From Verrucomicrobiota bacterium (GTDB lineage: Bacteria; Verrucomicrobiota; Verrucomicrobiia; Limisphaerales; JACRJZ01), in NCBI GenBank assembly GCA_016219875.1, contig JACRJZ010000010.1, forward strand, positions 39,771 through 103,770: a stretch of 64,000 bases of DNA. The letters are read 5' to 3'. Under the pieces are notes generated by a model. It was not told the DNA's origin, did not search any database, and saw nothing but the letters and a program-made list of their open reading frames with translations. Shown here one piece after another: positions 26,437-35,909 of this stretch. The translations under genes and the position numbers were made by a program. Each line of letters begins with the position of its first letter. The first letter of the stretch is position 1.

Positions 26437-26501
26437 GTAGCAGCCGACGTGAGGAGGCTCTGTTTCCCTTGAAGTTGGAGCCTCCTCACGTCGGCTGCTA
26501 C
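26437..26501 (+). repeat. Intact 65-bp GTAGCAGCCGACGTGAGGAG palindromic element
   Basis: A perfect 24-bp inverted repeat with a 17-base loop starts at GTAG and ends at CTAC. It is extended outward by TTTCAAAAC/GTTTTGAAA. A further outer inverted pair (GGTTGAAGAGTTGA-like, about 26399-26424 and 26561-26583) encloses it. This is the best-preserved member of the family found also at 19310, 23290, 27988, 39533 and 56572. Confidence 0.85.
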
Positions 26502-26619
26502 AGAGTTTTGAAATCGCCTCAGTTGAAGGGGATTTGTGGGATGGCAGCAGCGCGATGCCGGAGCCTCTTCAACTCTTCAACCAGAGTCTGGAGTTGCTTG
26601 CCGATCCACCGCTGGACGG

Positions 26620-27915
26620 CTACTTCGCCTTCACATCGAACGCCGCCACCTTGTCGAGGTTGCGCACATAAAGGCGGCCGTTGGCGAGGACGGGATTGGC
26701 CCAGGTGTCCTTGCCGGGAAGGGCTTGAAAGCTGGAGAGTTCCTTGAACTCGTTTGGGTTGATTTCCGCCACGCCCAGTTTCCCGGTTTGGCCGAAGAGG
26801 ATGAACTTGTCGCCGGCCACGAGGATCGCGCCCTTGCCGTAAGCCTTGGTGCCCCAGTTCGCGTCGCCGGTCTTCTTCACTTCGCCGGTCTTCCAATCGA
26901 GGCATTTCAGCTCGCTGTCGTCGTAGCCGTAGATGTGGCCGTCCACGAGCACACAACTGTTGACGTGGTTCTTCATGCTCTTGTTGCGCCAGACTTCCTT
27001 CACGCTTTCGGGCGACATCTTGAGCAGGGCGCAGCCAAAGCCATAGCCGGAGGAGATAAACATCTCGTCGCCCTGGATGATGGGCGTCGCCGCATTCACG
27101 CCGTAGCTCGTCTTCCACGGGAGCCGCCACAGTTCGGAGCCGTTCTTCATGCGGCGAACAATGATGTTGGCTTCGCTGAATTGGGCGAAGCAGCGTTCGC
27201 CGCCCAGGTCGAAGGCAATGAGTGAGGCGTAGCCGGGACAGTCGCTGCCGGCCTTCCACACCACCTCGCCGGTCATCTTGTCGAACGCCGCCACCGACGC
27301 GCCTTCGCCGCCGACCTCAATCAACACCCAGTTCTTCTCAATCAACGGCGAGCCGGCATAGCCCCAGCCTTCCCGCTGTCCGTTCCGCGGCTCCCGGCCG
27401 GCGAGGTCTTTCTTGAGGTCCTTGCTCCAGATCGGATTCCCGGTGGCCGCGTCCAGACAGAAGAAATTCCCGTGGCGGCTCACGGTATAGACGCGGTCCT
27501 CATCGACCGTCGGCGTGCAGCGCGTGCCGTGGTAGCCGTTGGGGTCGCGCGAGGCGCAGGCGTAGTCGTGCCGCCAGCGCAGCTTGCCGGTTTCGGCTTC
27601 GAAGCAACTCACGCCGTCCTTCTCCGCAATGTTGCCCATCGTATAGACGCGGCCCTTGCTCACGGCGAGCGAGGAGTAGCCGATGCCCACACCGGCTTCC
27701 CACAACTTCTTCGGCCCCTCCGCCGGCCACTGGGCCAGCCAGCCGGTTTCTTTGGAAATGCCGTCAAGGTTTGGCCCGCGCCAGCGCGGCCAGTCCTCGC
27801 CACGGGCGGAAAGTTGAAGTGAAGCCACCGCTGCGACCCCCAGGGCGAGCAGCACGGCGGAACGAACGAGGGCAGTCATCAAGTTCATAGTGCGACGATT
27901 CATCAGGTCCGTCAT
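26620..27915 (-). CDS. Secreted PQQ-like beta-propeller repeat protein
   Basis: This 431-aa protein has a signal peptide (MTALVRSAVLLALGVAAVAS) followed by the motif EDWPRWRGPNLDGISKETGW that opens many PVC-bacterial PQQ-like propellers. Propeller blades are visible as repeated WR/G-x-W strands (CFEAETGKLRWRHDY, CLDAATGNPIWSKDL, AFDKMTGEVVWKAGSD, CLDWKTGEVKKTGDANW). Quinoprotein catalytic residues are not identifiable, so it is probably a binding or scaffold protein. Several in-frame ATGs (27915, 27903, 27888, 27879) precede the signal core and the exact start is uncertain. Confidence 0.88.
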   Translation of the reverse strand: MTDLMNRRTMNLMTALVRSAVLLALGVAAVASLQLSARGEDWPRWRGPNLDGISKETGWLAQWPAEGPKKLWEAGVGIGYSSLAVSKGRVYTMGNIAEKDGVSCFEAETGKLRWRHDYACASRDPNGYHGTRCTPTVDEDRVYTVSRHGNFFCLDAATGNPIWSKDLKKDLAGREPRNGQREGWGYAGSPLIEKNWVLIEVGGEGASVAAFDKMTGEVVWKAGSDCPGYASLIAFDLGGERCFAQFSEANIIVRRMKNGSELWRLPWKTSYGVNAATPIIQGDEMFISSGYGFGCALLKMSPESVKEVWRNKSMKNHVNSCVLVDGHIYGYDDSELKCLDWKTGEVKKTGDANWGTKAYGKGAILVAGDKFILFGQTGKLGVAEINPNEFKELSSFQALPGKDTWANPVLANGRLYVRNLDKVAAFDVKAK

Positions 27916-27926
27916 AACTGGCGAAT

Positions 27927-27955
27927 GAGCTAGAGGATTCGCGGGCGGGTGTCAA
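27927..27955 (-). promoter_or_regulatory. Predicted promoter of the propeller gene
   Basis: On the minus strand there is a consensus TTGACA (27955-27950), a 17-base spacer and TAGCTC (27932-27927). The first ATG lies 11 bases further on. Confidence 0.55.
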
Positions 27956-27987
27956 TTCGGCAGAAGGAAAAGCGGTGGCAAAACTTC

Positions 27988-28231
27988 GTCGCCGCCGACG
28001 TGAAGAGAGTTGGAGCAACCGATGATTGCTGGATCGGGCCAAGGAACTTGGCCGGTTCGGGATTGAAAATGGAAGTGCACACTTTCAAAAGTGTGCACTT
28101 CCAGTCGCCCTCGCCTTCGCTGTCTCCTTCTGGTTTCGCACGTCGGCCGTCACCGTTCCTTGGCAGGCTCTGACTGCAATCTGCAATCTGCATTCCGCAA
28201 TCAAAGTGAGCCTCCTCACGTCGGCTGCTAC
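27988..28231 (-). repeat. 240-bp composite palindromic element, copy 2 (inverted)
   Basis: Read on the minus strand it matches 19310-19548 nearly throughout: end repeats, GCCAAGGAACGGTGACGGC block, GAAACCAGAA block, GGCCAAG-TTC-CTTGGCC and the central hairpin. The central stem (28071-28085 with 28088-28102) reads GGAAGTGCACACTTT. One pair differs from copy 1 (T-A in copy 1, G-C here), with both sides changed. It occupies the whole gap before the giant minus-strand gene. Confidence 0.85.
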
Positions 28232-28313
28232 AGTTTTGCACGAGGCTCAAAGAAATGCCGGAGTGCGCCCCTTCGCGATCTTTGGCGGCCCCTGCAACTG
28301 CCGAGATCAAGGC

Positions 28314-31300
28314 TTATGGGAGCGTGACCTTGTAGAACCGCATGGGGCGGGTGGCCGGGGAAACCAGCCATTGCAGCAGCCCGTTCGTGTCCGCCTCTTT
28401 GGTAAGGAGGCTCGTCCAATCGACCCAGTTCGACAAGGCGCGCAGGGCACAGGTGCTGCCGGGCTGCGCGAAGAAGGTGATTCGGATATAGCCATTCGTC
28501 AGCAGGGTTGCGGTGGCGGGGGCCGCGAACGGCACCGCCGACATGGCCCAGGTCGGGCCGTTGTTCAAGACGCCGACGTTGCCATGTCCGCTGGCGTCGC
28601 TGGCCGAAGATCCCGTGCCGTCGTCCAAGCGCCAGTAGAGAATCAGCCCCGGTTCCTGGCCCGTCAGGCGGCGCGCCATGTTCGACCGAAGGTCCGCCTC
28701 CGTGCGCGCCACGTTCCAGACACGCACTTCGTCGAGCTGGCCCTTGAAGAAAGCGCCGCTGCCCAGATGCGTCGATTCGCTCAGACCGAACGCGTAACGC
28801 TGCTCGTAGCCGGATTCCCACGGCGCCTCTCGATCACCGTCCACACTGCTCACGCTGGGCAACCCGTTGAGGAAACCGTCGCCGCGCAAGGCCGCTTTGT
28901 CATACCGCAGCGCCGCGTGGTTCCACGTCCCAAAGGCCACCGTGCCCAGACTGAACGGAGCGAGGTTCCAGACCCGGCCCTTCACCTCGCCCGTGTTCAA
29001 GACTTCGAGCTGACTGTTCTTCCAGCGTGCGGCCAATGGGGCTTGGTCCACTTCCGTGACCAAAACTCCGGCCGCTTCAGCCTTGAACCACAACTCAAGG
29101 GTCACGGTCTCGTTGGAGAAAAACGCCGCCAAGTCTGGCGTCGCAAGAAAATCGTTCGTGCCGTCCAGGCCCAGCGCTTTGCCGGCGCCGATGCCCAAGG
29201 TGAAGAACGCGCACGAGGCGCCGCAGGAAACTCCAAAGCGGTTGGACGAAACCAGTCGGTAGTAATACGCCGTGCCGGGCGCGAGCCCGCCCATGCCGTC
29301 GAAAACCGGATGCGCGGCATGGCCGGCCCCGACGCTTTGGGGCACGGTGCCGTTGCCGCCCGCCGGCGTGAGGCCGTACTCGAACCAGGTGGTCGTGGGC
29401 AAGCCGTTCGGGTTCACGGTTCCGCACAGAGCAATGCTGGTCGCCGTCGGGTTCGTGGCCAGGCCCGTGAGGGCCGAGGGCGGTCCGACCACCTGCAGGG
29501 TGGCCCCGCCCAACGCCGGACCCGGCCCGGTCTGGTCGGACGCGATCGTGCTCACAAAGGCGGCGTAGGAACCCAGCTTCGTGCTTGCCACCTCCAGCGC
29601 GATGACGCACTGGGAAAACTGTGGCAAGAGGACGTTCGTCACGATGACCGTTCCATTGGTGACACGGATCGAGCCGACGCCGCACTCATTTCTGGGATTC
29701 ACGGGCGCCACCGGCACCAACTCGGCGGGCAGCAGGTTTGAGAACGTGATTCCCGTCAACGCAAAGTTGGTGGGGTTTTCCAGCGTGAAAATGAGCGCGG
29801 CGGGCGTCCCCGTGGCGACGATGGAGGGCGAGAAGGACAGGGTGAGCTTGGGCAGATGGACCACGCCGCCTCCCTCGACCGCGCCGATGTCGCAGGCCGT
29901 GCCCACGGGCCGGGCCACGCCGCGCTGGTCGGTGCTGGGACACGTGGCCGGATCGCCGCCGTCGATCGCCAGACTTTCGGGCGCAGGAGCCATCGTCAGC
30001 GTCGGCCCGCCGTTGTCGGCCAATGGGCCGAGCAGGGGATCGACGTACTCCATGCTGTCGGGCGAGGTGAGCGCGAGGCTGCCGTCGGACGCCAAGTTGT
30101 GGCCGCGGTCGAGGATCACACCGAGACAGTTGCTGGTGGAGGCCGGGTTGCCCACGATGGTGTTGAGCAGTTCCGTCACGCTGCCGCTCCGAGAACGAAG
30201 ACTGGCAGCGTAACTGGCGCCGGGCGAACCTTGGGTGGCGACTTGCCACGAAGCATTGCGCCAGATGGTGCAATTGGTGATCGCGAGCCATCCGGCGTTG
30301 TCCACGCCGCCGCCGCTGGCCTCACCGACATTCCCACTGGCTCCGTGTCCACTCCCTCCGCCCCAACCGCCGTCCATTCCCGAACCGCCGCCGGACGCGT
30401 GGTTGTGGGCCAGCGTCGTGTTCATTAAGGCGTTCGTGCCGAAATTACAAACCGCCGCTCCATTCGCTGGGCCACCGGAGGCACCCGCTCCTGGACCGTC
30501 GTAGCCGCACGAGCTTCCGCCGTCTCCGCCTTTGCCGCCAGTGGCGGTGTTGTCCGCCAGCAGGCTGGCGGCCAGACTCAGCCGACCCCAGTTACAGACG
30601 GCACCGCCAAACGCGGCTCCACCTATGGCGGCGGAGCCTGGGCTGGCTCCACGCATTCCACATCCGCCGCAGCCCGAACTGCCGCCCGCTCCTCCCGCGC
30701 CTCCCTGCGCGTGGTTGCGCCGGAGGTCGGCTCCAACCAGCACCGCGTCGCCTGAATTGTAGATGGCTCCTCCCGAACCAGCGCTCCCATCCGCGCCATA
30801 GCCTCCGTTCCCGCCAGGTAAACCAAAAGTGCATCGGCCGAAGCCATCGGGAAGAGGCATGCCATCACTGGCCCTCCCACCTGCTCCGCCGTCGCCTCCC
30901 TGCGCGCAGTTGTTGAAGAAGGCGGTATTCGTGGCGCGCAAGAAGCCGGTGTTGAAGATGCCGCCCCCTCTGCCTGGCGTTCCAGGCGAGCCATTCCCCC
31001 CTCTCGAACCGCTGAGGTTCTGGGGTCCGTTGGTGCCAGTTGCGCCGGGCAAGCCGATGGCGGAGTTGTTGGTCAGGATGCAGTCCACGAGCGCCACCAC
31101 GCCACTGTCGTTGTAGAGGCCCGCGCCATGGGTGCTCCGTCCGTTGGCGACCGTGATGTGTCGCAGAGTGAGCGATGCACCGGGGACCACGTGCAGCACC
31201 CGAAACAGGCCTCGACCGTCGAGCCGCACGTCGTGCTCCGAAGCGTCCAAGGTCACCGCCTGAGTAATGACCAGCGGGCTGGAAAGCGCAAAGGATGCGT

Positions 31301-34300
31301 TGACGTCGAACGACACGACTCCGCCAGCGGAGACAGCGGCGCGCAAAGCAACCTCATCGCCGAGCGTCACAGGTGCCTGTTCCAATTCGAATGCACCTAC
31401 ATCACAGGCCAGACCCATGGGGCGCGCCATCCCACGCTGATCCGTGGCGAGGCTCAGTTGAGTGTCTCCACCGTCGATCGCTGAACTTCCTGGAAGCAGC
31501 GCCATCGTCGGGGTCGTTCCACCGTTGCTTGTCAAGGGGCCGAGTTTGGGCTCTGCGCCGTTCACACTGCCGAGATTCGTTAACACAAGCTCTGCACCTG
31601 AGCTTTGATTGAACCCGTGGTCCTGGAGGTTGCCCCAGGCATTCCCCCCTGGAGCATTGAAGGCCAACAGGGTGTTACCAAAACGCAATGTGGCTCCGGT
31701 GCTGGCGATCCCCCCGCCGAGCGACGCGCCTCCAACTCCAGGTTGTCCGCTAGGTCCTATGAAGGGCCAGGCGGCGCCACCTAGTCCTCCTCCTCCGCCA
31801 CCACCACCGACGGCCGTGTTGCTGGCGATTGTTGCGCAGACCAGGCTCAGGATCTCTCCTCCTCGAACAACGACTGCGCCTCCGACGGCGCTACCGCCTT
31901 GGCCGCCATTTCCGCCCGGATGGGCATACCGGACGCCACTGTTTCCGCCGCCTCCACTGCCGCCAATGGCATGGTTGAAAGCAGAAGTGATGTTTGTGAC
32001 CTTGGCGACGCCGCTCTGCACGCAAAGCCCAGCTCCGACGCCGTCTCCCCCATTTCCGCCAGCGCCCCCTGCACCGCCGTAAGTACCGAGCGACAACCCG
32101 CCAGCGGCCCCAGAGGCTCCTCTCACGAGATTGCTGGCAAACGTGGAAGCCGTCAGGATCAAATCGCTACCGCGATGAAGCAAGGCACCGCCCGTGGCTG
32201 CACCTCCATTTCCACCTTTGCCACCAGCGGGAGCCGCCGACGGAGACTGTGCCGCGCCTGCGAAGCCGCCAATACTTGCCTGCCCTCCCGCCGCAAGGTT
32301 CTGGAAGAAGTAGCATTGGTCGATGGAAGCCGAGGCTAGGTTGCAGACCGCGCCTCCCGAGCCGGCACCGCCCGCAGCCCCTTCAAGTCCGTTGCCAACA
32401 GCAGGAGGCGCAACCTCGCCAGCGCGTCCGCCAGTGGCGGAGTTGGTGATGAAGAGGCAGCGGTCGGCCACTAGGACCCCGGCGTTGTGGATCGCGCCAC
32501 CCGATGCGTCCATGCCGGCTTGTCCTGGGCCGCCGTCCGCGCCCGCCGTGCCGACCGCCTGGTTGTTGGTGAAGACGCAATTCACGACGGTGAGCGTACC
32601 GCCGTCATTGTAGATGCCCGCACCCTGGGTGCTGCGCCCGTCAGCAATCGTCACGTTGGTGAGGGCGAAGGTGACTCCGGGGTTCACCGTGAAGACACGG
32701 TGGACGCCGTTGCCGCTGATGGTCACTCGATGGCCGCTCGCATCGAGAACCGTGTTGGTCGCAATCGTAATTGAGCTGCACAGGGTGATGGTTTCGTCCG
32801 CGACCAAGCGGATCGTCCCACCTTGGGCCAACGCTGCTCTCAACCAAGCATCACTGCATGGCCCGTTCCCGTCGTCGTCCTGGATCCTCAAGACCGCTGT
32901 CGAGGGAGTCCCGAGAGCGGGACCATTCGACGGGGAAGGACTCCGAAGGTACATCCTCAGTTGTTCTGGGCCTTCGGCAACACTGTCATTCAAGACTCGG
33001 ATTGGCACCGTCTTGCTCGTCTCCCCGTGAGTGAACTGCAAAGTCAAGTTGTTCGAGACGTAGTCCAAGCCAGCCGTGGCGGTGTCGTTGCTGGTGGAGA
33101 ACGCCACGGTGGCCGTGCCCGCGCTCCCGTTCCGGCGCAGAACCGTGATAAGCGCATTGGTGCCGGTTTCCGACACGCTGAAGCTCTCGGCCCCAAATGC
33201 GAACTCCCCGTAGAAGTCATCGTCCACGATCGTCACAGTGGCACTGGAAGGAGTGCCGAGAACGGCGCCGGGTGATGGATCGACTAACCGAACTTGGAAG
33301 TTCTCGTCTCCCTCGACCGCCTGATCGTCGAGCACCTGGACCGAAATCGGCTTGTTGGTTTCTCCGTCAGCGAAGGAAAGCACGGTCATAGTTGACACGA
33401 AATCACTCCCCGCTTGCGCCGTGCCGTTGACCGTCATGAAATTGACCGTGCTTGGACCCGCGCTGCCTCCGGTGCGCACCACGTTGAATGAGAGACTACC
33501 GCTCGGTTCAGGGATGCTGGCGGTATCGACCAGCAGCACAAAGCCGCTTTCGTTGTCTCGAATCGTGGCCGAGGCAACCGCGACGTTTCCCAGTTCGGCC
33601 CCGCCGGTCGGGTGCGACAGGACCAACTCCAGCGACTCATCGCCTTCGAGCAAAGCATCGTCCAAGACGGTGAGGAAGCAGGTCTTGCTGGTCTCGCCTT
33701 CTGCGAACGCCAGAACGATGCCCTCCATCGCTGCGAAGTCCGCACCCGCCGTTGCCGTTCCGTTACTCGTTGAAAGGCCCACAAGAACGGTTCCGTTGGT
33801 TCCGCCTCTGCGAAGAACTCGGATGGCCGCATTGTTTGTGTTTTCGGCGAAGCTGTAGCTGGAGTGTTCAAACTGGAAGAGACCAGGGTGGAAAACCACC
33901 ATCTCGAACGCGCCAATGTCACAAGCTCTGCCGAACAGGCGTGAGACTCCTCGCTGGTCCGTCAGCGGGTAACTCTCCGGATCCGCCGCGTCAATTGCAG
34001 GGCTCCCTAGCAGTAAAGCCATCGTTGGAGTTGGACCGCCGTTGTCTTCGAGATCGGCGAAGAGCAAGTTGGATCTGCTTCCGGAAAGGTTGTGAGCCGC
34101 ATCAATAGAAGCCGGAATGCGATCTGAGTCTAGGGAAGTGAATATGGAATTGCTCAACGTAAATGGGCCGCCTTGGACCCAAGTATCTCCGGAACCGGAA
34201 GGGTTCCAAGCGAACGTGCAGTGGCTGATTGCTGTGGTTCCGAACGCGTAAATCGCTCCGGCTGCCGTGTAGGCGAGGTTGTTGACGAATGAGCTGTTCA

Positions 34301-35000
34301 CCACGGTCATCGTTCCGTTGCTGTTCATGAGAGCACCGCCCCAAGAGTGCTCACCACTAGGCGGATACTCATCTACGTGGGTGGCTTGGTTACCCGCAAA
34401 AGTGCTGCCTGAAATGGTTGTTGTGCCGAGGTGATTGAAAATTGCTCCACCTTCGCCTCGAGCGTAGTTTCCGCCTGGACTCCTGGAACCGTGGGCGTGG
34501 TTGTTCGAAAACGTGCAGGAAAGAACATCGACGGTTCCCATCTGATTAAACACCCCCCCTCCAGTCGAGTTGGTGCCGTTTGCGATCGTCAAGTTTTTGA
34601 GACTCAAACTCACGTTGGGGTTGACCATGAACACCCGGACGGAGTTGTCACCGCTGATGACGAGCTTCTGGCCGCTGCCATCTAAAACCGTGTTCGTCTC
34701 AATCGTGATGGTGTCCGTCAACGCGATGGTGCCGCTGGTGGCAAATGTCACCGTCCCGCCTCCGGCCAGCGCGGCGCGCAGGTTGACCTCCGTGGCGTTG
34801 GTGACCACGCCGGAGGCGAACGCGGCGCGCGGCGCGGCCAGACCGAGCGTCGCCGCCAGCGCAATGGCCAGCGCCAAGCCCGCGTTTCCCCACGCCGGGC
34901 CTTTCCATTTCGCCGGTGTTTGGCCAACCCGGACGCGGGCAGACGACGTACCTGTTGACGCAACACATCCTGCAACGAAATGGCTTCCCTTGGATTTCAT
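28314..35000 (-). CDS. Giant secreted beta-helix/Calx-beta/LamG protein
   Basis: This 2228-aa protein has a signal peptide (GNAGLALAIALAATLGLAAP, then RAAFA). It carries three parallel beta-helix modules of the choice-of-anchor Q kind, each starting LRAA(L/V)...GG and closing DQRGxxRxxGxACDxGAxE. Three Calx-beta domains sit between the first and second (SYSFAENTNNAAIRVLRRGG; DTASIPEPSGSLSFNVVRTG; ESFSVSETGTNALITVLRRN). Modules two and three are extremely Gly-rich (GGAGGAGGNGGDGVGAG). Then come a DUF11-like domain (TLENPTNFALTGITFSNLLP), an FN3-like domain, a LamG domain (VTLELWFKAEAAG...LDEVRVWNVART) and a beta-sandwich tail ending MRFYKVTLP. It is a probable surface adhesin or polysaccharide-binding protein; no enzyme motif is seen. 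The ATG at 35000 (AAAGGAG upstream) is preferred to an upstream GTG. Confidence 0.85.
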   Translation of the reverse strand: MKSKGSHFVAGCVASTGTSSARVRVGQTPAKWKGPAWGNAGLALAIALAATLGLAAPRAAFASGVVTNATEVNLRAALAGGGTVTFATSGTIALTDTITIETNTVLDGSGQKLVISGDNSVRVFMVNPNVSLSLKNLTIANGTNSTGGGVFNQMGTVDVLSCTFSNNHAHGSRSPGGNYARGEGGAIFNHLGTTTISGSTFAGNQATHVDEYPPSGEHSWGGALMNSNGTMTVVNSSFVNNLAYTAAGAIYAFGTTAISHCTFAWNPSGSGDTWVQGGPFTLSNSIFTSLDSDRIPASIDAAHNLSGSRSNLLFADLEDNGGPTPTMALLLGSPAIDAADPESYPLTDQRGVSRLFGRACDIGAFEMVVFHPGLFQFEHSSYSFAENTNNAAIRVLRRGGTNGTVLVGLSTSNGTATAGADFAAMEGIVLAFAEGETSKTCFLTVLDDALLEGDESLELVLSHPTGGAELGNVAVASATIRDNESGFVLLVDTASIPEPSGSLSFNVVRTGGSAGPSTVNFMTVNGTAQAGSDFVSTMTVLSFADGETNKPISVQVLDDQAVEGDENFQVRLVDPSPGAVLGTPSSATVTIVDDDFYGEFAFGAESFSVSETGTNALITVLRRNGSAGTATVAFSTSNDTATAGLDYVSNNLTLQFTHGETSKTVPIRVLNDSVAEGPEQLRMYLRSPSPSNGPALGTPSTAVLRIQDDDGNGPCSDAWLRAALAQGGTIRLVADETITLCSSITIATNTVLDASGHRVTISGNGVHRVFTVNPGVTFALTNVTIADGRSTQGAGIYNDGGTLTVVNCVFTNNQAVGTAGADGGPGQAGMDASGGAIHNAGVLVADRCLFITNSATGGRAGEVAPPAVGNGLEGAAGGAGSGGAVCNLASASIDQCYFFQNLAAGGQASIGGFAGAAQSPSAAPAGGKGGNGGAATGGALLHRGSDLILTASTFASNLVRGASGAAGGLSLGTYGGAGGAGGNGGDGVGAGLCVQSGVAKVTNITSAFNHAIGGSGGGGNSGVRYAHPGGNGGQGGSAVGGAVVVRGGEILSLVCATIASNTAVGGGGGGGGLGGAAWPFIGPSGQPGVGGASLGGGIASTGATLRFGNTLLAFNAPGGNAWGNLQDHGFNQSSGAELVLTNLGSVNGAEPKLGPLTSNGGTTPTMALLPGSSAIDGGDTQLSLATDQRGMARPMGLACDVGAFELEQAPVTLGDEVALRAAVSAGGVVSFDVNASFALSSPLVITQAVTLDASEHDVRLDGRGLFRVLHVVPGASLTLRHITVANGRSTHGAGLYNDSGVVALVDCILTNNSAIGLPGATGTNGPQNLSGSRGGNGSPGTPGRGGGIFNTGFLRATNTAFFNNCAQGGDGGAGGRASDGMPLPDGFGRCTFGLPGGNGGYGADGSAGSGGAIYNSGDAVLVGADLRRNHAQGGAGGAGGSSGCGGCGMRGASPGSAAIGGAAFGGAVCNWGRLSLAASLLADNTATGGKGGDGGSSCGYDGPGAGASGGPANGAAVCNFGTNALMNTTLAHNHASGGGSGMDGGWGGGSGHGASGNVGEASGGGVDNAGWLAITNCTIWRNASWQVATQGSPGASYAASLRSRSGSVTELLNTIVGNPASTSNCLGVILDRGHNLASDGSLALTSPDSMEYVDPLLGPLADNGGPTLTMAPAPESLAIDGGDPATCPSTDQRGVARPVGTACDIGAVEGGGVVHLPKLTLSFSPSIVATGTPAALIFTLENPTNFALTGITFSNLLPAELVPVAPVNPRNECGVGSIRVTNGTVIVTNVLLPQFSQCVIALEVASTKLGSYAAFVSTIASDQTGPGPALGGATLQVVGPPSALTGLATNPTATSIALCGTVNPNGLPTTTWFEYGLTPAGGNGTVPQSVGAGHAAHPVFDGMGGLAPGTAYYYRLVSSNRFGVSCGASCAFFTLGIGAGKALGLDGTNDFLATPDLAAFFSNETVTLELWFKAEAAGVLVTEVDQAPLAARWKNSQLEVLNTGEVKGRVWNLAPFSLGTVAFGTWNHAALRYDKAALRGDGFLNGLPSVSSVDGDREAPWESGYEQRYAFGLSESTHLGSGAFFKGQLDEVRVWNVARTEADLRSNMARRLTGQEPGLILYWRLDDGTGSSASDASGHGNVGVLNNGPTWAMSAVPFAAPATATLLTNGYIRITFFAQPGSTCALRALSNWVDWTSLLTKEADTNGLLQWLVSPATRPMRFYKVTLP

Positions 35001-35007
35001 GCCTGCG

Positions 35008-35035
35008 GTTCTACTCCTTTCCGGCGCCACGTCAA
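35008..35035 (-). promoter_or_regulatory. Predicted promoter of the giant surface-protein gene
   Basis: On the minus strand TTGACG (35035-35030), a 16-base spacer and TAGAAC (35013-35008). Only 7 bases separate the -10 from the ATG, which would make the message leaderless from this promoter. Confidence 0.5.
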
Positions 35036-35095
35036 GGCCGCTGAACTTTGATCTTCCTGCCCGCCCGCCGCCTCCCTATCCTCCGGCCCACTGTT

Positions 35096-35845
35096 ATGGA
35101 TGCTCCATTGCCACTCTCGCCTTTTCTGCGCGCCGACGGCCGGCGGCCCGACGGCCTCCGCCCAATCCGTTTTCAAAATCACGTGGCCCCGTACGCCAGC
35201 GGCTCCACCCTCATCGAGTGGGGCAACACCCGCGTCATCTGTGGTGTGACCGTGGAGGAAACGGTGCCGCGCTGGATGAAAGACCAAGGCGTGAGCGGCG
35301 GCTGGATCACGGCGGAGTATTCCATGCTGCCGTACTCCACCCTGCAGCGGAAGGCACGGGACATCACGAAAGGCAAGATCGACGGCCGCGCCCAGGAAAT
35401 TCAGCGGCTCATCGGCCGAGCCATGCGCGCGACGCTCGATCTGGAAAAGCTCGGCCCGCGCACGATCTGGGTGGATTGCGACGTGTTGCAGGCCGACGGC
35501 GGCACGCGCACGGCCGCCATCACCGGCGCCTACGTCGCGCTGGTGCTGGCCGTGCGCAAGCTGCAAGCCACGGGACTGGTGCGCGAAGACCCGCTGCTGC
35601 ACGGCGTGGCCGCGGTGAGCGTGGGCATCGTCGGCACACAGCCGCTGCTCGACTTGTGTTACGTGGAAGACAACGCGGCGGCCGTGGACCTCAACTTGGT
35701 CATGAACAGCGACGGCGAGTTCATCGAGCTGCAAGGCACGGGCGAAGAAGCGACGTTCAGCCAGGAGCAACTCGCCGCCATGCTCGCGCTCGGCAAGACG
35801 GGCATCGAGCAGTTGCTGGCGTTTCAGCAGGAGGCGCTGGGCTGA
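35096..35845 (+). CDS. rph: Ribonuclease PH
   Basis: This 249-aa phosphorolytic 3'-5' exoribonuclease trims tRNA 3' ends. Conserved blocks are RADGRRPDGLRPIRFQ, GSTLIEWGNTRVICGVTVEE, GWITAEYSMLPYSTLQR, TIWVDCDVLQADGGTRTAAI and DLCYVEDNAAAVDLNLVMN. The ATG at 35096 starts the family N-terminus; a frame upstream of it is open but unconserved. Confidence 0.97.
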   Translation: MDAPLPLSPFLRADGRRPDGLRPIRFQNHVAPYASGSTLIEWGNTRVICGVTVEETVPRWMKDQGVSGGWITAEYSMLPYSTLQRKARDITKGKIDGRAQEIQRLIGRAMRATLDLEKLGPRTIWVDCDVLQADGGTRTAAITGAYVALVLAVRKLQATGLVREDPLLHGVAAVSVGIVGTQPLLDLCYVEDNAAAVDLNLVMNSDGEFIELQGTGEEATFSQEQLAAMLALGKTGIEQLLAFQQEALG

Positions 35846-35909
35846 GGCCCGGGGCCGCGACGGCAAGGTGAACCCACGCCAGGTCTTCAGGTTCCAAGCT
35901 CTCCAGGAC

